Source of the DNA: a virus
IMG/VR virus record: IMGVR_UViG_3300010885_006157
Coordinates: 1 to 37,265 of that record
Strand: one strand, 5' to 3'
DNA length: 37,265 bases
The notes beneath the pieces are model-generated. The model was not told the DNA's origin and searched no databases. It worked only from the letters and a program-made list of their open reading frames with translations. This document shows, one piece after another, positions 7,662 through 15,258 of this stretch. Within the stretch, counting starts at the first letter, position 1. The number at the start of each line of letters is the position of its first letter. The position numbers and the translations under genes are program-made.

Positions 7662-7960
7662 TGCAAATACCTAAAAGTTTTAATTTATTTGGACAAGTTA
7701 TTACAGTAGAATATAGAAAGTCTATGTTTAAAACACATAAAGCATGTGGATTATGGATAGCAACAGAGAATAAAATACTTTTACAAGAAAGTACTAAATA
7801 TTATCCTACTACTCAATTGCAAATAGAACAAACTTTTATACATGAAGCTATACACGCATGTTTAGAGCTACTTGGATATACTGATTTAAATGCAGATGAA
7901 AAACTTGTAGATAATTTAGCAGCGTTATTGCACCAAATGTTAAGTACTCAAAAATACTGA
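7661..7960 (+). CDS. Small zincin-type metallopeptidase-like protein
   Basis: 99 residues. FIHEAIHACLELLGY contains H61-E62-A-I-H65, the zinc-binding HExxH helix; a following helix, NADEKLVDNLAALLHQM (residues 77-93), supplies possible third ligands (E80, D84 or H91). The N-terminal beta sheet (NLFGQVITVEY ... KILLQES) fits the short SprT/minimal-gluzincin folds found in phages. The active site looks intact. It is coupled to the portal gene and ends just before the scaffold promoter, the usual slot of a head-maturation protease in many phages, so processing of scaffold or head proteins is a reasonable guess. The substrate is unknown. Confidence 0.7.
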   Translation: MQIPKSFNLFGQVITVEYRKSMFKTHKACGLWIATENKILLQESTKYYPTTQLQIEQTFIHEAIHACLELLGYTDLNADEKLVDNLAALLHQMLSTQKY

Positions 7961-7997
7961 ATTAGCTATTTAGAAATTTAAAAAATAAATATAAACC

Positions 7998-8029
7998 CTT
8001 GCAAATGTCAAAACATACATGGACATTTG
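7998..8029 (+). promoter_or_regulatory. Late promoter P3 with an 8-bp inverted repeat
   Basis: CTTG (7998-8001), a 20-base spacer, then GACATTTG (8022-8029): one mismatch in each box of the Bacteroidota pattern. The -7 box is one arm of a perfect inverted repeat, CAAATGTC (8002-8009) with GACATTTG (8022-8029), whose arms are 20 bp apart centre to centre, two helical turns, as expected for a dimeric regulator's operator. The start site would be about 8034-8038. That decides the scaffold start at 8046, because the in-frame ATG at 8019 lies inside the promoter. Confidence 0.6.
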
Positions 8030-8045
8030 TATAACATTTAAAATT

Positions 8046-9128
8046 ATGTTGGACAATACAGAGATTAATGTAGATGATTTTACAAAGGCTTTTAGTGAGC
8101 TTGAAGTTGATAACTTAGAAGAAGTTCCAATTTTAGAAACAGCTAAAGAAGAAGAAGAAGAGCCTGAGAATAAAGCAGATACTAAAGAGACGGTTACAAC
8201 AAAAGAAGATGACAATCAGGTAAGTACAACAACTACTGATGCAGAACCCACAATTTATAGTGGTATTATAAATCTAGTAAAAGAAGAAGCTGGATTATTT
8301 AGTTCTTTGGAAGCTGATAAAATTACAGATGCTACTCAATTAGTAGAAGCTATTAGATCAGAAATTGTAGAAGGTGTAGAAGATTATAAAAATTCTTTAC
8401 CTGATGCTGTAAGAAGTCTTATACAAAACTACGAAGATGGAGTTCCATTAAGAGATTTAATTGAACTACAATCTAATGAAACTGAATTAGATTCTATTAC
8501 AGAAGATGATTTAGAAGATAAAGATCTTCAAAAAAGAGTTTATGCTCAATATTTAAGGTCTACAACTAAGTTTACTGACGCTAAAATTGAGAAAGAAATA
8601 AACAAACTAGATGATCTAGATGAGCTAGGAGAAGAAGCTAAAAATGCTTTAGAAGAGTTAAAAGAATTAACTAAAGCAGATAGAGAAGCTTATATAGCTG
8701 AGTCTAAAGCTGCTAGAGAAGCAGAAGAAAAATCTAGACAAGAACAAATTCAAAATCTTAAAAAAGATATTGATAGTACTCAAGAGATTATACCAGGTGT
8801 TAAGTTAAATCAAAAAGAGCAAAGTGAGTTATTTAAATTAATGACTACTCCAATTGGTTTTACTAGAGATGGTTCACCGGTTTCTAAAGTACAAGAAGTA
8901 AGAGCTAAAGACCCAGTTAACTTTGAAAAAACTTTGAATTATTTAGTAATGAAAGGTGTATTTGAAAAAAACTATGATCTTTTTAAAGCAGTAGAAGCTA
9001 AAGGTAAAACTAAAGCAATCTCTGAATTTGAAAAAACAGCTAGAAGAGCTGTAGAGGCTAGACAAAATGGATTACCAGCTAAAGCAGGAGCTTCTGGATT
9101 ATCTAAAGATATATTAAACGCATTATAA
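8046..9128 (+). CDS. Capsid scaffold-like acidic protein
   Basis: 360 residues from the ATG at 8046 (MLDNTEINVDDF). An ATG 27 bases earlier is in frame but falls within promoter P3. The protein is strongly acidic, rich in Glu, Lys and Ala, predicted largely helical and coiled-coil (for example ELGEEAKNALEELKELTKADREAYIAES around residues 190-230), with a more folded, basic C-terminal part (GFTRDGSPVSKVQEVRAKDP ... KTARRAVEARQNGL). This composition and the place directly ahead of the major capsid protein are those of a procapsid scaffolding protein whose basic C-terminus touches the capsid protein. No sequence family is recognised; the role rests on context and composition. Confidence 0.7.
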   Translation: MLDNTEINVDDFTKAFSELEVDNLEEVPILETAKEEEEEPENKADTKETVTTKEDDNQVSTTTTDAEPTIYSGIINLVKEEAGLFSSLEADKITDATQLVEAIRSEIVEGVEDYKNSLPDAVRSLIQNYEDGVPLRDLIELQSNETELDSITEDDLEDKDLQKRVYAQYLRSTTKFTDAKIEKEINKLDDLDELGEEAKNALEELKELTKADREAYIAESKAAREAEEKSRQEQIQNLKKDIDSTQEIIPGVKLNQKEQSELFKLMTTPIGFTRDGSPVSKVQEVRAKDPVNFEKTLNYLVMKGVFEKNYDLFKAVEAKGKTKAISEFEKTARRAVEARQNGLPAKAGASGLSKDILNAL

Positions 9129-9154
9129 ACTTTAAAACAATTAATTAATAAAAC

Positions 9155-10660
9155 ATGTCAAAAATTTCAAATTTACAAATTAGGGACGCCCAAAGTTTTG
9201 GTGGCTTGGTAACTGAAAATAACTTAGGTTATTTAGGTATGATCCAACCTCAAAAAGCGAGCAATTTAATTTCCCAACTATTTACCATGACTCATGGTAT
9301 GGATTTGGATACTTATCTAAATCAATTTCCAGCTTTGTATCTAGATGATGATACCCCATTTCAATGGAAACTTCAAGGTGCTTCTGAAAAGAATGTTCCT
9401 TTAATTGAAGCTCGTTTAACAGCTACAGGATCTGCTGTATCAGCAACTGATAAAGTAGGTGTAGGAGTTTCACGTTTTTACTTGGTATTCCCAGAGCAAT
9501 ATTTTTATGACACTGAATTAATCGTTGGTGAAAAAAATGAATTGTATCCTATTCAAATTAAATCTGATCCAGTTTCTGATGGAACTAATTGGGTTTATGA
9601 GTGTGAACTTTTAACAGGTGATACTGCATTATTTATCCCATTTGAAGAAATTCAAGCTGGTAAGCGTTTCTCTAAAGAATGGAGTCCAGTAGCTCGTACA
9701 ATGTCAAACAAAGGTGGAGGTATGAATTATGTAACTCCAATGACAATGCAAAATTCATTTACTTATATGAGATTGGAAGATACTCGTCCAGGTAACATGA
9801 TTGATAAGCCATTGGCATTTGACTTTATGGGTACAGATGGTAAAACATATACTACTTGGATGCAATATGCTGATTTTGAGATGGAAGCTCGTTTCCGTCA
9901 AATGAAAAACAGATATTATATGTTTGCTACTCCAAACAAGACAGAGCAAAATACTTATCTTAATAAAGATACTTCAGGATTTACAATTGAACAAGGAGCT
10001 GGTATCCGTTCTCAAATGAATCCTTCTAATATTGAGTACTTTAACAAACTTGATATTGACTGGTTAACTTACACATTGTTAGGTCTATCAGTAAACAAAT
10101 TACCAATGGACAAACGTAAGTTTATCTTGAGAACTGGTGAATATGGTATGGTTGAGTTTTCTAAAGCTCTTGAAAACAAAGCTTATGGTTATGTAAGAGT
10201 TGTTCCTTCAGGTTCAAATGATCAAGCTATTTCTAGAGTTGTAGATAACAACCGTATTTCAATCTCTGGTAACAAGCTTACTTTCAAAGGTCAGTTCTTA
10301 GAATACATTGGTCCAAATGGTATTGAGATTACAGTTATGCACGAACCTCTTTATGATAATGTAGTTCGTAATAAAGTATTACATCCAAATGGTGGTCCTG
10401 CTGAGTCTTACAGATATGACATCTTAGACGTAGGTACTTCTAATGGTGAGCCTAATATCCGTAAGGTATTTAAGAAAGGTATGGAAGATATTACCAGATT
10501 TATCCCTGGTTTGCGTGATCCTTATCAATTAGGTAATAAAGCTCCTCAATATGCAGCTAATTCAGTTGATGCTTATGCTGTACATAGAATGAGTATTTGT
10601 GGTGTTATGATCAAAAATCCTACATCATGTTTACAACTTATTCCAAATATTTTGGCGTAA
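9155..10660 (+). CDS. Major capsid protein (HK97 fold)
   Basis: 501 residues, matching crAss-like major capsid proteins in length. Position after portal and scaffold, lack of signal or membrane segments, and segments such as FSKEWSPVARTMSNKGG, FMGTDGKTYTTWMQYADFEMEARFRQMKNRYYM (split over residues about 225-257) and GNKLTFKGQFLEYIGPNGIEI fit the HK97-fold capsid protein of this group. It forms the icosahedral shell. Codon use is distinct: of 22 arginines I counted 13 CGT, 8 AGA and 1 AGG, whereas neighbours use nearly all AGA, a sign of selection for very high expression. Its last codons hold the -33 box of the next promoter. Confidence 0.87.
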   Translation: MSKISNLQIRDAQSFGGLVTENNLGYLGMIQPQKASNLISQLFTMTHGMDLDTYLNQFPALYLDDDTPFQWKLQGASEKNVPLIEARLTATGSAVSATDKVGVGVSRFYLVFPEQYFYDTELIVGEKNELYPIQIKSDPVSDGTNWVYECELLTGDTALFIPFEEIQAGKRFSKEWSPVARTMSNKGGGMNYVTPMTMQNSFTYMRLEDTRPGNMIDKPLAFDFMGTDGKTYTTWMQYADFEMEARFRQMKNRYYMFATPNKTEQNTYLNKDTSGFTIEQGAGIRSQMNPSNIEYFNKLDIDWLTYTLLGLSVNKLPMDKRKFILRTGEYGMVEFSKALENKAYGYVRVVPSGSNDQAISRVVDNNRISISGNKLTFKGQFLEYIGPNGIEITVMHEPLYDNVVRNKVLHPNGGPAESYRYDILDVGTSNGEPNIRKVFKKGMEDITRFIPGLRDPYQLGNKAPQYAANSVDAYAVHRMSICGVMIKNPTSCLQLIPNILA

Positions 10661-10681
10661 TAAAATAAAGTTATATATTTG
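10651..10681 (+). promoter_or_regulatory. Bacteroidota-type promoter, P4
   Basis: TTTG (10651-10654, inside the last codons of the capsid gene), a 19-base spacer, then TATATTTG (10674-10681): an exact match in both boxes. The start site near 10686-10690 falls within a perfect hairpin and serves the gene at 10727 and those behind it. Confidence 0.7.
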
Positions 10682-10708
10682 TACCTAGATTAATTTCTAG
10701 GTACAAAT
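10677..10708 (+). terminator. Perfect 13-bp hairpin after the capsid gene
   Basis: ATTTGTACCTAGA (10677-10689), loop TTAATT, then TCTAGGTACAAAT (10696-10708): a flawless 13-bp inverted repeat 17 bases after the capsid stop. No T-run follows, so it is not a standard factor-independent terminator. It may protect the 3' end of capsid mRNA, act as a processing or partial termination site, or be an operator, since its left arm overlaps the -7 box of promoter P4. Only read-through RNA from upstream can form the whole hairpin; RNA started at P4 lacks most of the left arm. Confidence 0.6.
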
Positions 10709-10726
10709 TATACAAATAATAAAAAT

Positions 10727-11551
10727 ATGAGTTATTCAAATTTAAGAACTAAAAAAATTTCAGTAGTACCAATCAAACGTGAGGGAGGTTGGTTAAAAGG
10801 AAATCATGATGGTGCTTTTATGTTTACAGGAGCTCATGCTAATATTGTAACTCCATTTAAATTAGGTGGAAATATGATTTTAGTTGATCCTTTAGAAGAA
10901 TTAAATCCATCAGAAAAAGAGTCGTTAGCAAAAGAGCTTTCAGTAAAAATGGAAGACTTGAATGTAAATAATAAAGAATCAAATATTTTTTATAAGCATA
11001 GAGTAAATCTTGATAAAGGAGTTAAAATTTTAAACTTACAAAATCCTTGGGAATTTATTGATTATTGTGTTTTAAAATCCAATAAAAAAATAATTGCTCC
11101 AAATGATAGATTGAAATTTGATTTACCAACCTATCGTTGGGCGTTAGTAGATAATGAAGAAGTAGTTCAAGAAAAAGCTAAAACTACAGCAACTAGAATG
11201 GAAGCTATTATTAAATTAGCTGATTATAAAGGATCTGTAGATAAGTTAACTGGATTATTAACTGTATCAGGTATGGTAGTACCAACTAATGCATCTCCAG
11301 ATTGGTTGTTTGCTGAAGCTTATAAATTAGCTGAAAATAACCCGACTAAGTTTTTAGAATTAGCAACTGATTCAGATTTTGATATTAAACTAATTATCAA
11401 TAAAGCTATTGATAAAAAAGTGATTGTTAAAGTAGGTAAAGAGTACGGTATTGAAGGTGGTAAAACTATTGGAAATAAAGAAGAACTAGTTACTTATTTA
11501 TCATCACCAGAAAATACAAAAGAGTTAGCTTTTATTAAAGCAAAAATATAA
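10727..11551 (+). CDS. Probable virion protein downstream of capsid gene
   Basis: 274 residues, no named family. The N-terminus has a basic, glycine-rich segment with REGGWLKGNHDG (about residues 19-30) that resembles the EGGWLDK motif of the large internal virion protein at 30656. Residues 60-180 look alpha/beta (NIFYKHRVNLDKGVKILNLQNPWEFIDYCVLKSN ... PTYRWALVDNEEV). The C-terminal 100 residues are helical and end in a segment resembling a SAP-like or winged fold (KVIVKVGKEYGIEGGKTIGNKEELVTYL). The place between major capsid protein and head-tail genes suggests a head protein. It has its own promoter (P4). Codons are mostly AGA, unlike the capsid gene. Confidence 0.6.
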   Translation: MSYSNLRTKKISVVPIKREGGWLKGNHDGAFMFTGAHANIVTPFKLGGNMILVDPLEELNPSEKESLAKELSVKMEDLNVNNKESNIFYKHRVNLDKGVKILNLQNPWEFIDYCVLKSNKKIIAPNDRLKFDLPTYRWALVDNEEVVQEKAKTTATRMEAIIKLADYKGSVDKLTGLLTVSGMVVPTNASPDWLFAEAYKLAENNPTKFLELATDSDFDIKLIINKAIDKKVIVKVGKEYGIEGGKTIGNKEELVTYLSSPENTKELAFIKAKI

Positions 11552-11554
11552 ACT

Positions 11555-12238
11555 ATGACAAAAACAATTAATTCTCTTTCTGGTATTTATAAAATTTTAA
11601 ATAAAGAGAATAATTATATTTATATAGGGAGTTCTAAAAATATGTCTAGAAGATGGTCTATACATACTAGAGAACTTAAAAAAAATCTACATAAAAATAA
11701 TTATCTTCAGAAAGCTTTTAATAAGTACGGGAAAGAGAATTTTATTTTTGAAATAGTTGAAGTAGTAAGCGATTTTAATAATTTAATTATTAGAGAACAA
11801 TTTTATATAGATATTTTAAAACCAAAATATAATATTAGAAAAATAGCTGAAAGTAATTTAGGATTATCACATTCAAAAGAAACTAAAGAAAAAATATCTA
11901 ATAAATTAATTGGGAGATGTTTAACCGAAGAACATAAATTAAATGTAAGTATTTCTAAAAAAGATAAACCACAAACTGTTGAAGCTATTATGAATAGACT
12001 CTCAGCTAGAGAAGGATACAAACATTCAGAAGAAACTAAGAAAAAAATTGGATTATCTAATAAAGGTAAAAAACATATAAATCGTAAATTATCTGATAGC
12101 CATAAAGAAAAATTAAGTTTGGTGCATAAAAATAAAACATTATCTTTGGACACCAGAAAAAAAATTTCTGAAAGTAAAAAAGGTAAACCTTGGACTATAA
12201 ACAGGATTAATGCTCAAAAAATAAAAACTAATGACTAA
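11555..12238 (+). CDS. GIY-YIG homing endonuclease with NUMOD3 repeats
   Basis: 227 residues. The catalytic domain starts with G10-I-Y12 and Y23-I-G25, then R32/R33 in the following helix, LQKAFNKYGKENFIFEIVE, and the metal-binding Glu in REQFYIDIL (about residue 89), so the active site looks complete. From about residue 105, repeated segments of the form LSHSKETKEKISNKLIG / KHSEETKKKIGLSNKGKK / LSLDTRKKISESKKGK are NUMOD3 DNA-binding modules. It cuts specific DNA sites and spreads its own gene. It lies freestanding between two head-tail genes, 4 bases after one and overlapping the next by 8, apparently without breaking either. Confidence 0.9.
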   Translation: MTKTINSLSGIYKILNKENNYIYIGSSKNMSRRWSIHTRELKKNLHKNNYLQKAFNKYGKENFIFEIVEVVSDFNNLIIREQFYIDILKPKYNIRKIAESNLGLSHSKETKEKISNKLIGRCLTEEHKLNVSISKKDKPQTVEAIMNRLSAREGYKHSEETKKKIGLSNKGKKHINRKLSDSHKEKLSLVHKNKTLSLDTRKKISESKKGKPWTINRINAQKIKTND

Positions 12239-12947
12239 ACAAGAATTTTTGACACGTTTTTATTTAGAAGCCGACAAAATATCTACATTAAGTGGACCTG
12301 GTTATAAACCTTCTGAAATAGAAAAATTTGCAACTATAGCTCAAGAAGCTTTAGTACTAGATAGATATAATCCCTCTAATAAATCTAGAGAAGGATTTGA
12401 AGAAACAGAAAAAAGAGTACAAGATTTAGGAGAACTTGTAACTATTAAAAAAATAACTCCTAGCGCAACTAGTTCTTTGAATTTTCCAAATGGTGTTTTT
12501 TGTACTTTACCTAATACTCAATTGGTTGATCCTACAGATTTTTCAGATGTATTTTGGCTACCTGTTTTAGAATATGTAATAACAAAATCTTCTGACTCTT
12601 GTAAGAATAATCAACGTGTACAAGTAAAAGATATTAAACATGTGGAATTAGAACAATTACTTTTAGATCCTTTTAATAGACCTTCTATTGAATGGGTATT
12701 TAGAGTAAGAGTAACTGGATTAAAACATGAATTAATTACTGATGGTACTTTTACTGTTAAAGAATATCATGTAAGATATATTCGTAAACCTATACCAATA
12801 GATTTACAAAATAATTTAACAAATCAAGTAAGTGAGTTAAGTGATCATGTACATCAAGAACTACTAGAAAAAACTATCATGATGATTTATAAATCAAATG
12901 ATGAACAACAAAAATTAGTAAATCAAATACAATTAGAAACAAATTAA
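12231..12947 (+). CDS. Probable head-tail (ring/adaptor) virion protein
   Basis: 238 residues. The start MTKQEFLTRFYLEADKI, then PGYKPSEIEKFATIAQEALVLDRY and FEETEKRVQDLGELV, is a helical N-terminus seen in structural proteins of Bacteroidota podophages; the rest is beta-rich (NGVFCTLPNT, VKDIKHVELEQLLLDPFNRPSIEWVFRVRV, FTVKEYHVRYIRKPIPIDL) with a C-terminal helix. I know no named family. Length and order suggest a connector or ring protein like the 293-residue protein at 24964, which also starts with helices and has a beta middle. Its first bases overlap the homing endonuclease gene, so that gene probably landed exactly at this junction. Confidence 0.55.
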   Translation: MTKQEFLTRFYLEADKISTLSGPGYKPSEIEKFATIAQEALVLDRYNPSNKSREGFEETEKRVQDLGELVTIKKITPSATSSLNFPNGVFCTLPNTQLVDPTDFSDVFWLPVLEYVITKSSDSCKNNQRVQVKDIKHVELEQLLLDPFNRPSIEWVFRVRVTGLKHELITDGTFTVKEYHVRYIRKPIPIDLQNNLTNQVSELSDHVHQELLEKTIMMIYKSNDEQQKLVNQIQLETN

Positions 12948-12980
12948 ATTTTTTTATATTAACAATTAAATCAACAATAA

Positions 12981-14567
12981 ATGACAAATCAAAGAAATGT
13001 TAGGAATTTAATCCTAGGAAAAACAGCCTCAGTAGGTACTGGTGTACCAGCTGTGGACACTCAAGTAGAGCCATCTAATATGGCTGATGGTACAGTAGTA
13101 ATTACTGCTACTAATGGTAAGCGTGTTTCTACACTTTCAGGTGTTTCTGAATTCTGTGTAGTACAAGGTCAAGGTCCTGATAAACCACTTATCAAAAACA
13201 CAATTAAAGCAGCTAATATTACAAGTATTAGTTCTAAACCATTTGTTGCTGCTAATGAGCAAGTATCTTATATTGGTTCAAATGGAACAAGTGGAAGTTT
13301 ACCAGCAGGCGGTGTAGATACTACTTACTATGGTGCAGTAGTTCTTCAAGGAGAGTTTTTAACTTTTGGTGCCCGTGAGATGAAGAAAACATTTGATTAC
13401 AAATGTACAACTTCTGATTCTACAGCTGATGTTGCTGCAGGTTTAGCTTTAAGTATTTATAATGGTGTAGCTAAAATGGCTGATCCTTATTATAAAGTAG
13501 AACGTGTAGCTACTACAACTTCTGTAGCTGCTTTTACCGGTACTAGTACAGCTATTAAATTATCAAAAGGTTCTAAAACAGTTGCTTTTGTTACTGCTAC
13601 TGGAGCAGCTTCAACTGGAACTATTGCTGATGGTGATGTAATTAGTATGCCATCAACTAATGGTAGTTCATTTAGTTTTTCAGCACCTTCAGATACATCT
13701 GGAACTTGTACTTTAATTATTGGTAGCACTATTTATAGTATTACAATGGCAACAAGTGCTACAAATAATGGAACTCTTTTAGCTGCTGCTATTAATGCAG
13801 GTACTCAAGCAACTGCTACAGGTACTACTACAGTAACAGTTACATTGTTACCAACTATTAAACCTACTACTTTAAGTGTATGGAATGGTAATGGAAGTGG
13901 TACTCCAGTAGCAATTGCTGTAACAACTTTAGTAGGAGATTCTACAGCTGTAAAATATAAAGCTGTAGGTGCAGTTTCTGCTGCTGCTAGTTTTACTTTA
14001 GATTTACCTTGGACAGGAGAATCTTGTATAGTGTTTGAAGGAACTACTGCAGGATCAGCTGGTGTAGCTACTTTAACTGGTTCAACTCCTTGGGGTCTTA
14101 AATTAACAGGACAACCTCGTACTTACAATGATATTACTTTTAGATTTTACAAAATCCGTTTTGCTGTAGAATTATTTAACATGGGATCAACTACTTCAAC
14201 TTTATCTGTTGCAGCAAGTGAAGGTTCAGGTATGTCAGAAGCAATTCAGTGGATAGAATCTTTCATGGTTGGTAACGAAGGTGCTTACTATGTAATTCAA
14301 CCAGAGATGCCTTTAGCAAGACGTAAAAACTCTTTAAACTACTTAGGAACATCACAAGGTTGGAATTTAATTACAATCAACTACTATGATGTTACTACTA
14401 ACAACATCATCGGAGGTCAAAAGATGGAAAAATCTTTAACTATCGCAGGTGCAACTGGTACTAGTACAGCATTTACAGGTTCAGGAGGTGTAATTCCAGT
14501 TTTAGAAACATTGACAATTAATGGAACTAATCCAGATTTATTCCCTTCAGGTAGTGCTTGGGTATAA
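12981..14567 (+). CDS. Abundant virion protein, possibly capsid-associated
   Basis: 528 residues, rich in Thr, Ser, Gly and Ala. Outer parts (residues 1-160 and 370-528) look like one folded domain: QGEFLTFGAREMKKTFDYKC and later PRTYNDITFRFYKIRFAVELFNMG ... ESFMVGNEGAYYVIQPEMPLARRKNSLNYLG. The middle, about 170-360, is a low-complexity, beta-rich, Ig-like insertion with repeated TxTxT patterns. Arginine is coded mostly by CGT (6 of 10 that I counted), shared only with the major capsid gene and marking very high expression. That supports a multi-copy shell or tail protein, such as an auxiliary capsid or tube protein. No family recognised. A terminator follows its stop. Confidence 0.6.
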   Translation: MTNQRNVRNLILGKTASVGTGVPAVDTQVEPSNMADGTVVITATNGKRVSTLSGVSEFCVVQGQGPDKPLIKNTIKAANITSISSKPFVAANEQVSYIGSNGTSGSLPAGGVDTTYYGAVVLQGEFLTFGAREMKKTFDYKCTTSDSTADVAAGLALSIYNGVAKMADPYYKVERVATTTSVAAFTGTSTAIKLSKGSKTVAFVTATGAASTGTIADGDVISMPSTNGSSFSFSAPSDTSGTCTLIIGSTIYSITMATSATNNGTLLAAAINAGTQATATGTTTVTVTLLPTIKPTTLSVWNGNGSGTPVAIAVTTLVGDSTAVKYKAVGAVSAAASFTLDLPWTGESCIVFEGTTAGSAGVATLTGSTPWGLKLTGQPRTYNDITFRFYKIRFAVELFNMGSTTSTLSVAASEGSGMSEAIQWIESFMVGNEGAYYVIQPEMPLARRKNSLNYLGTSQGWNLITINYYDVTTNNIIGGQKMEKSLTIAGATGTSTAFTGSGGVIPVLETLTINGTNPDLFPSGSAWV

Positions 14568-14587
14568 TTAATAAATTAACTTTAACT

Positions 14588-14625
14588 AAAAAGGCTACAG
14601 TTTGAAAATAGCTGTGGCCTTTTTT
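14588..14625 (+). terminator. Factor-independent terminator
   Basis: AAAAAGGCTACAG (14588-14600), an 11-base loop, then CTGTGGCCTTTTT (14612-14624) plus one more T. The stem is 13 bp with a single G-U pair and a GC-rich core, and a T-run on the 3' side. The A-run on the left could make it work on the other strand as well, though no minus-strand gene reaches it. It closes the capsid/head block; no consensus promoter follows before 14639. Confidence 0.85.
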
Positions 14626-14638
14626 AATATATAAAACA

Positions 14639-15238
14639 ATGGCATTAGCTTTAAATTTTTGTTATAAACCAGCACCTTCTTGTGATTCTATTTTATTTAA
14701 AGAAAGCACAGGAGCTTATGATTCTGTTACTAACCCAAATGGTTGGGGAGCTCCTAATACAGAGCTAGAAGATATTGTAGCAGCTGTTTTAATTATTACT
14801 AAACCTGATGATACACAGGTTACAATAGATGTTTGGGATACTTTTCCTACTACTAACACTGAATTAATTTGGCAAATTACAGCTGAAGATTTAGGTTACA
14901 CTACAACAATAGAAGATGGTTTATATACAATAACATATAAACTAACTACTGATACTACTACTTACATTCATGTAACAAAAACATTATTATTTTCATGTAC
15001 ATTAAATTGTCAAATTAAAAAGATTTTAGCTGATTCAGTTAAATTTCAAATGAACTGTGATGATTGTAATAGTGATATAAATGAAAATATTTTAGAAGCT
15101 ATTAAACTCTCAACTATGTTTAACGGTTTATTATACATGAGTGAATGTGGTACATCAACAATTAAAATTAAAAATGCTTTAGAAAATTTGCAAACTTTAG
15201 TATCAGAATATGATGTTGAAAATTGCAATTGTCGATAA
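14639..15238 (+). CDS. Cysteine-rich virion-associated hypothetical protein
   Basis: 199 residues. The first 120 are beta-rich with alternating hydrophobics (VAAVLIITKPDDTQVTIDVWDTFP, LYTITYKLTTDTTTYIHVTKTLLFSC), like an immunoglobulin-type or fibre-base domain. The C-terminus is helical with six Cys in CTLNC, CDDC, SECG and CNCR contexts. Proteins of this layout sit next to fibre genes in Bacteroidota phages, but I know no function; attachment of fibres to the head or tail is a reasonable idea. It is the first gene after the terminator. Confidence 0.6.
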   Translation: MALALNFCYKPAPSCDSILFKESTGAYDSVTNPNGWGAPNTELEDIVAAVLIITKPDDTQVTIDVWDTFPTTNTELIWQITAEDLGYTTTIEDGLYTITYKLTTDTTTYIHVTKTLLFSCTLNCQIKKILADSVKFQMNCDDCNSDINENILEAIKLSTMFNGLLYMSECGTSTIKIKNALENLQTLVSEYDVENCNCR

Positions 15239-15258
15239 TTTAAAAAACTAAAAATAAT

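Noticed and set aside
8019-8045. Longer scaffold start (MDICITFKI...)
   Set aside because: The upstream ATG lies inside the promoter's -7/-33 interval, so it would not be transcribed from that promoter; the added residues are hydrophobic and unlike the rest.
13490-13729. Minus-strand frame of 79 residues within the 528-residue gene
   Set aside because: It is a by-product of the Thr/Ala-rich repeats on the + strand; no promoter or start signal.
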